NCBI RefSeq assembly: GCF_002001205.1
Contig: NZ_MUNZ01000193.1
Span: forward strand, 1 to 47,493
Length of the DNA stretch: 47,493 nt
From: Hydrogenophaga sp. A37
GTDB lineage: Bacteria > Pseudomonadota > Gammaproteobacteria > Burkholderiales > Burkholderiaceae_C
Direction of reading: 5' to 3'
Made by a program: the position numbers and the translations under genes. Position 1 is the stretch's first letter, and each line of letters starts with the position of its first letter. Shown in pieces: positions 47,039 through 47,493 of this stretch. The notes under the pieces are model-generated. The model did not search any database. It had not been told where the DNA came from and saw only the letters and a list, made by a program, of their open reading frames with translations.

Positions 47039-47493
47039 ACGGGTCCGCTAGGCAAGCATCCTAGAGATGGCCAACGCCCGGAGAAGGCTGATCTGAGTCA
47101 CCCAAGGGCGGCGGTGACGAACAGTAGCGTGGGTTGCCAGCGGTCATTCAGTGATCGATCATGTAAGCGACCGCTTCACTACCAAGACCGGGTACTCGCA
47201 AATGGATGGTGACCAAGCCCAGGGTGAAGGACCGGTTTCGCATGGGACGAAGTGGCACTCCCGACCCTAAGCAGTCGCACAGTCGGACAACCGGCGCTGC
47301 GCGTCTTTATCGCGCAGCGAGTGACCCAATGGAACTGTGTCGAGCGCCATGTTAGGTTTCCGCCATAAAGATGTTTCTGCCAAACAGACTGTTGAACTCT
47401 TCTTCTATGGAAGCCTTACATCAGGAGCGCACGTGATCCTGACGCCTGTCCGGATTCCAAGATCTTCTTTAGACGACGCATTGCCGCATCGGC
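47039..47493. other. Non-coding, structured tract at the window edge
   Basis: No convincing gene is seen. A concentric dyad, GCGGTC / TGATCGATCA / GACCGC, spans 47140-47174. CGCTGCGCG/CGCGCAGCG form a perfect 9-bp hairpin (47295-47319), and TCAGGA/TCCTGA flank CACGTG at 47421-47442. Base composition becomes less G/C-rich after 47350. A GTG at 47433 after AGGAG opens a frame that runs off the end, but an opposing frame is equally open. It may contain oriT or the start of cargo. Confidence 0.4.

Larger units (their letters stand above)
42965..47493. mobile_element. Left part of an ssrA-inserted integrative mobilizable element
   Basis: Directly after the ssrA 3' end come a P4-type integrase pointing away from ssrA, a ParB-like gene, a small mobilization gene and a relaxase. 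ssrA is a frequent integration site for such elements. No type IV secretion or coupling-protein gene is seen before the window ends. No second copy of the ssrA 3' end was found, so the right boundary is outside the window. Confidence 0.85.

Noticed and set aside
47285..47357. Integron attC-like site (GTTAGGT with AGCGCC/GGCGCT arms)
   Set aside because: GTTAGGT fits the R' consensus and the arms pair, but the partner box GGACAAC breaks the RYYYAAC rule, the internal hairpin competes, and no integron integrase or cassette gene is visible.
47039..47493. Right attachment site (second copy of the ssrA 3' end)
   Set aside because: No match to the GGTTCAAATCCCCCCAGCTC segment was found in the island part of the window, so the right end must be further on.
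47433..47493. Start of a partial gene at the window edge
   Set aside because: GTG after AGGAG opens a 20-codon frame, but the opposite strand is also open and codon use does not separate them; too short to call.
1..47493. CRISPR arrays, tRNA or rRNA genes, insertion sequences
   Set aside because: No regular direct repeats with spacers, no cloverleaf apart from the tRNA-like part of tmRNA, no rRNA sequence and no transposase motif were seen.

Overview
The window is high-GC, gene-dense bacterial chromosome. It looks like Burkholderiales, most likely Comamonadaceae (Hydrogenophaga/Acidovorax-like). Support comes from the tmRNA tag ANDERFALAA, the fused aroA-cmk gene in a gyrA-serC-pheA-tyrA-aroA/cmk-rpsA-ihfB-lapA-lapB gene string, and G/C-rich palindromic repeats next to stop codons. 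No species can be named from the sequence alone.

Region 1 (1-16,983) is anaerobic and respiratory. It opens inside a fused NuoE/NuoF-type formate dehydrogenase subunit, followed by the Mo/W catalytic subunit FdsA (Cys at the active site) and an NsrR-type Rrf2 nitric-oxide sensor. On the minus strand lies a full nitrous-oxide reductase cluster, transcribed as a small Cys protein, nosZ, nosR, nosD, nosF, nosY, nosL, then a lipoprotein cytochrome c and apbE. Both promoter regions carry the same kind of dyad (ATTCA-N7-TGAA). The nosZ promoter also has an FNR/DNR-like box (TTGAC-N4-ATCAA). Together these suggest control by low oxygen plus nitric oxide. ApbE can flavinylate NosR at the SGAT motif visible in it. 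NosR carries an unusual C-terminal extension of about 150 residues. A Cys-rich flavoprotein and a CrcB fluoride channel follow.

Region 2 (17,110-26,787) holds rdgC, the 5-oxoprolinase genes pxpB-pxpC-pxpA (with a 28-codon open frame filling the pxpC-pxpA gap), a MarR-type regulator divergent from a TRAP transporter (dctP-Q-M), a DadA-like amino-acid oxidoreductase and an Asp/Glu-racemase-family protein. The set suggests uptake and breakdown of an amino-acid-like compound.

Region 3 (26,893-42,564) is conserved housekeeping: lapB, lapA, ihfB, rpsA, aroA-cmk, tyrA, pheA, serC and gyrA on the minus strand, then an OmpA-like protein, two unknown secreted proteins that are translationally coupled, ubiG and gph on the plus strand.

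Region 4 (42,576-47,493) is ssrA (tmRNA) with a genomic island at its 3' end. The island has a P4-type integrase preceded by five GGGGAACA boxes, then an overlapping cassette of a ParB-like protein, a small accessory mobilization protein and a VirD2/MobP-type relaxase, then a structured non-coding tract at the window edge. No type IV secretion genes are visible, so it looks like the left end of an integrative mobilizable element. Its right end and cargo lie outside the window.
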